From positions 69,960-133,959 of the forward strand of contig CAWCLK010000054.1 of NCBI GenBank assembly GCA_963796225.1: a stretch of 64,000 nt of DNA, written 5' to 3'. The notes under the pieces were generated by a model. It had not been told where the DNA came from. It did not search any database and saw only the letters and a program-made list of their open reading frames with translations. The DNA is from CAWCLK01 sp963796225 (GTDB taxonomy: Bacteria > Actinomycetota > Nitriliruptoria > Nitriliruptorales > Nitriliruptoraceae). A program made the translations under genes and the position numbers. Shown here one piece after another: positions 61,840 through 64,000 of the stretch (the first letter of the stretch is position 1; the number at the start of each line of letters is the position of its first letter).

Positions 61840-62583
61840 CTACTCGGCGCCGCCGGCAGGATCGAGCAGGTCGGGGCGGCGGTCGCGCGTGAGGGCCTCG
61901 GCCTGCTGGCGACGCCAGGCCTCGATGCGCGCATGGTCGCCCGAACGCAGCACGTCGGGGACCGCGAGCCCGCGCAGCTCGGGAGGTCGGGTGTAGTGCG
62001 GGTACTCGAGCAGGCCCTCGCTGAAGGACTCGTCCTCCGGGGAGGCGGCGTTGCCGACCACCCCGGGCAACAGGCGCACGACGGCCTCGAGCACCACGAG
62101 CGCGGCCACCTCGCCGCCGAACAGCACGTAGTCGCCGATCGAGACCTCGTCGGTGGCGACCAGGTCGTGCACCCGCTCGTCGATGCCCTCGTAGCGGCCG
62201 CAGCACAGCACCAGTCGGTCCTCGGCGGCCAGGTCGGTGGCCAGCGACTGGTCCAGCGGACGGCCGCGCGGGGTGAACAGGATCGTGCGGGGTCGCTCGC
62301 CCCCGGCCCGGTACGGCCCGTCCGGGGGGTCGTCGGTGCCGTCCCAGGACCGGTCGTTCCACACGGACTCGGCCGCGCGGACCCACACGTCGCCCCGCAT
62401 CACCATGCCCGCGCCCCCGCCGTACGGGGCGGCGTCGACCGAGCGGTGCCGGTCGCGGGTCCAGTCCCGCAGGTCGTGTGAGCGCAGGTCCAGCACGCCG
62501 TCGTCCTGGGCCTTGCCGAGCAGGCTCAGGCCGGCCGGGCCGGTCACGTACTCGGGGAAGATCGACAGCACGTCGACGCGCAT
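61840..62583 (-). CDS. trmD: tRNA (guanine37-N1)-methyltransferase
   Basis: 247 residues. MRVDVLSIFPEYVTGPAGLS opens; the knot motif is GRYEGIDERV and IGDYVLFGGEVAALVV. SAPYGGGAGMVM-type block (DAAPYGGGAGMVM) is present. ATG 62583 overlaps the rimM stop (ATGA). Confidence 0.96.
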   Translation of the reverse strand: MRVDVLSIFPEYVTGPAGLSLLGKAQDDGVLDLRSHDLRDWTRDRHRSVDAAPYGGGAGMVMRGDVWVRAAESVWNDRSWDGTDDPPDGPYRAGGERPRTILFTPRGRPLDQSLATDLAAEDRLVLCCGRYEGIDERVHDLVATDEVSIGDYVLFGGEVAALVVLEAVVRLLPGVVGNAASPEDESFSEGLLEYPHYTRPPELRGLAVPDVLRSGDHARIEAWRRQQAEALTRDRRPDLLDPAGGAE

Positions 62584-63140
62584 CACTCCCCCTCGCTGCG
62601 CACGACCGCCGCCTCGTCCTCCGAACCAGGCAGCAGGCCCGCCGGCGGGTCCACGACGCACAGCACGTCGACGCCCTCGGCGTCGGCGACCTCCACCAGG
62701 TCGTCGGCGTTCGGCAGCAGCCAGCGGTGGCCGTCGGTGTCGACCTCGAGCAGGTCGTAGCCGGCCGCCCGGGGCACCTCGATCACGTCGACCACGTCAC
62801 CGAGCCAGGTGCCGTCCTCGAGCACCACGGCCATGCCCACCAGCTCGTGGGCGTAGTAGGTGTCGCTGTCGGACACGTCGACCGGCGGGGCCTGCAGCTG
62901 CGCGCCGCGCAGCGGCTCCGCGGCGGTGCGATCGGCGATCCCCTCGAACGTGACCAGCAGCCGGCCCTGGTGGGCACGGCTGCCGGTGATGGTGCGGGGC
63001 GTCCCGCCGACGACGACCTCGACCCCCGGGGCGAAGCGCCCCGGGACGTCGGAGAGCGACTGGACCACGACCTCGCCCCGCAGGCCGTGCGCCTTCAGCA
63101 CGCGGCCGACGGTGACCAGGGCGTCGCCGTCGGGGGCCAT
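62583..63140 (-). CDS. rimM: Ribosome maturation factor RimM
   Basis: 185 residues. VGRVLKAHGLRGEVVVQSL is the family opening and the PRC-barrel half has YAHELVGMAVVLEDGTWLGDV. Binds S19 in 30S assembly. Its TGA overlaps the trmD start. Confidence 0.93.
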   Translation of the reverse strand: MAPDGDALVTVGRVLKAHGLRGEVVVQSLSDVPGRFAPGVEVVVGGTPRTITGSRAHQGRLLVTFEGIADRTAAEPLRGAQLQAPPVDVSDSDTYYAHELVGMAVVLEDGTWLGDVVDVIEVPRAAGYDLLEVDTDGHRWLLPNADDLVEVADAEGVDVLCVVDPPAGLLPGSEDEAAVVRSEGE

Positions 63141-63141
63141 C

Positions 63142-63378
63142 TCAGTCGACGATCTCGACCGTGACGTTGCGGTCCTCGAGGGACCCGGCCGCCTTGATCA
63201 GCGTGCGCAGGGCCTTGGCGGTCCGGCCGTGCTTGCCGATGACCTTGCCGAGGTCCTCGTCGTGGACGTAGAGGTTGAGGACCGTCTGGCGGTCCTCCTC
63301 GACCGTCTCGACGCGCACGTCGTCGGGGTGGTCGACCAGCTGCTTGGCGACGAACTCGAGCGTGTTCTCGGACCTCAC
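63142..63378 (-). CDS. khpA: KH-domain RNA-binding protein KhpA
   Basis: 78 residues. VHDEDLGKVIGKHGRTAKAL is the KH motif with the GxxG loop (GKHG). In Gram-positives KhpA pairs with KhpB. GTG 63378 overlaps the rpsP stop (GTGA). Confidence 0.93.
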   Translation of the reverse strand: MRSENTLEFVAKQLVDHPDDVRVETVEEDRQTVLNLYVHDEDLGKVIGKHGRTAKALRTLIKAAGSLEDRNVTVEIVD

Positions 63379-63773
63379 TCGGACGTCTCCTCCTGGCCGG
63401 CCTCGTCGGACGCGTCGGCGTCGGCCGCGGCCTCGGCCTTCTCGGCCGCCTTGGCGCGCGCCTTCTTGCTCAGCCGCGGCTGGTCGCTGGGCGTGCGCTG
63501 GCGCTTGGGCTTGTCGCCGGGCTTGAACTCCTCCCAGACACCCTCGATGCGCAGCAGCTTCTCGACCTGGGAGGTCGGCTGGGCGCCGACGCGCAGCCAG
63601 TGCAGGGCGCGCTCGGCGTCGATGCGGATCGTCGACGGGTTGTCCAGGGGGTGGTACTCGCCGATGATCTCGATGAAGCGCCCGTCGCGGGGCGAACGGG
63701 AGTCGGCGGCGACGACGCGGTAGTGGGGACGCTTCTTGGTCCCCTCGCGGCGCAGGCGGAGCTTGACGGCCAT
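63375..63773 (-). CDS. rpsP: 30S ribosomal protein S16
   Basis: 132 residues. MAVKLRLRREGTKKRPHYRVV and RDGRFIEIIGEYHPL are diagnostic; the C-terminal 45 residues are an Ala/Glu/Lys extension. ATG 63773 chosen because conserved residues begin there. The upstream gene (ffh, by synteny) would be outside the window. Confidence 0.96.
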   Translation of the reverse strand: MAVKLRLRREGTKKRPHYRVVAADSRSPRDGRFIEIIGEYHPLDNPSTIRIDAERALHWLRVGAQPTSQVEKLLRIEGVWEEFKPGDKPKRQRTPSDQPRLSKKARAKAAEKAEAAADADASDEAGQEETSE

Positions 63774-64000
63774 GGAGGTGCCTCGTGGGTCGGCCGGGGC
63801 GACGGGGTGGTGCCCACGATCGCAGGTCCCGGCGGGGTGGGTCCCGGCCCGGACCCGCACGGTCCGGGCCGCGTCAGGTGCGGTCGGACGGTGGGGCGGA
63901 GGACGGGAGGAGGTTTCGGCACGCGCAGGAGCGAAGGGCTCGAACGACGTGCAGGCGGGAGCGTACCGCCTCGGTGGCCAGGGGCGGAACGCTCAGGCCG
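63774..64000. other. Upstream of rpsP, with hairpin
   Basis: 227 nt, no gene seen. GGCCCGGACC and GGTCCGGGCC (63846-63870, 5-nt loop) form a perfect 10-bp stem, likely the terminator of a gene entering from the right on the minus strand. The rpsP promoter is probably also here. Confidence 0.55.

Overview
The window is very GC-rich and almost wholly coding. Gene content and order point to an actinomycete-type bacterium (Actinomycetota): a WhiG/FliA-type sigma factor next to dprA, a mycothione reductase, the DUF2469 gene beside rnhB, a short EF-Ts, and the core order rpsP-khpA-rimM-trmD-rplS-lepB ... rpsB-tsf-pyrH-frr-cdsA-rlmN-dxr-rseP-ispG ... rimP-nusA-ylxR-infB-DUF503-rbfA-truB ... ribF-rpsO-pnp-M16-dapB. 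The proteins suggest a deep actinobacterial branch (Nitriliruptoria-like is a guess). I found no tRNA, rRNA, IS element, CRISPR array or prophage.

Layout. (a) 1-16 kb, mixed strands, accessory: a cut membrane protein; a long ThyX-like protein; an AbiEi/DUF559-like gene boxed in by paired 39-nt palindromes; an atypical SDR and an SGNH hydrolase; an ABC exporter; a histidine kinase overlapping a polytopic membrane protein; the helicase HrpB; and a glycine-betaine (OpuC-type) transporter. (b) 16.7-25 kb, minus strand: an alpha-solenoid protein with at least ten contiguous 35-residue PPR-like repeats, dapB, a class III CoA-transferase, an M16 peptidase, pnp and rpsO. (c) 25-39 kb: ribF, an orphan 865-aa lipoprotein, then (transcribed from the right) the rimP-nusA-ylxR-infB-DUF503-rbfA-truB operon with three metabolic genes coupled to its end: an unknown protein, a starch-binding-domain/amidohydrolase fusion and a PaaK-like ligase. 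(d) 39.5-43.5 kb: mycothione reductase, a PAS histidine kinase, two small membrane proteins and a YceI-like protein. (e) 43.5-53 kb: the isoprenoid/phospholipid/translation block ispG to rpsB. (f) 53-64 kb: an M23-lipase fusion, whiG, dprA-comM-yraN, DUF2469 with a 39-aa membrane protein, rnhB, lepB, and rplS-trmD-rimM-khpA-rpsP.

The reading frame breaks by single bases in about a dozen otherwise intact, mostly housekeeping genes (pnp three times, comM, rseP, truB, hrpB, opuCA, thyX, rnhB and others). Nearly all are one extra base. I treat them as consensus errors in the source assembly, not pseudogenes, and give gene spans across the breaks. The observations I rate most worth following are the bacterial PPR-like array, the paired palindromes with identical 73-nt spacing on both sides of the AbiEi/DUF559-like gene, the truB-coupled carbohydrate-binding/amidohydrolase/ligase cluster, and a 56-nt promoter/operator element present twice.
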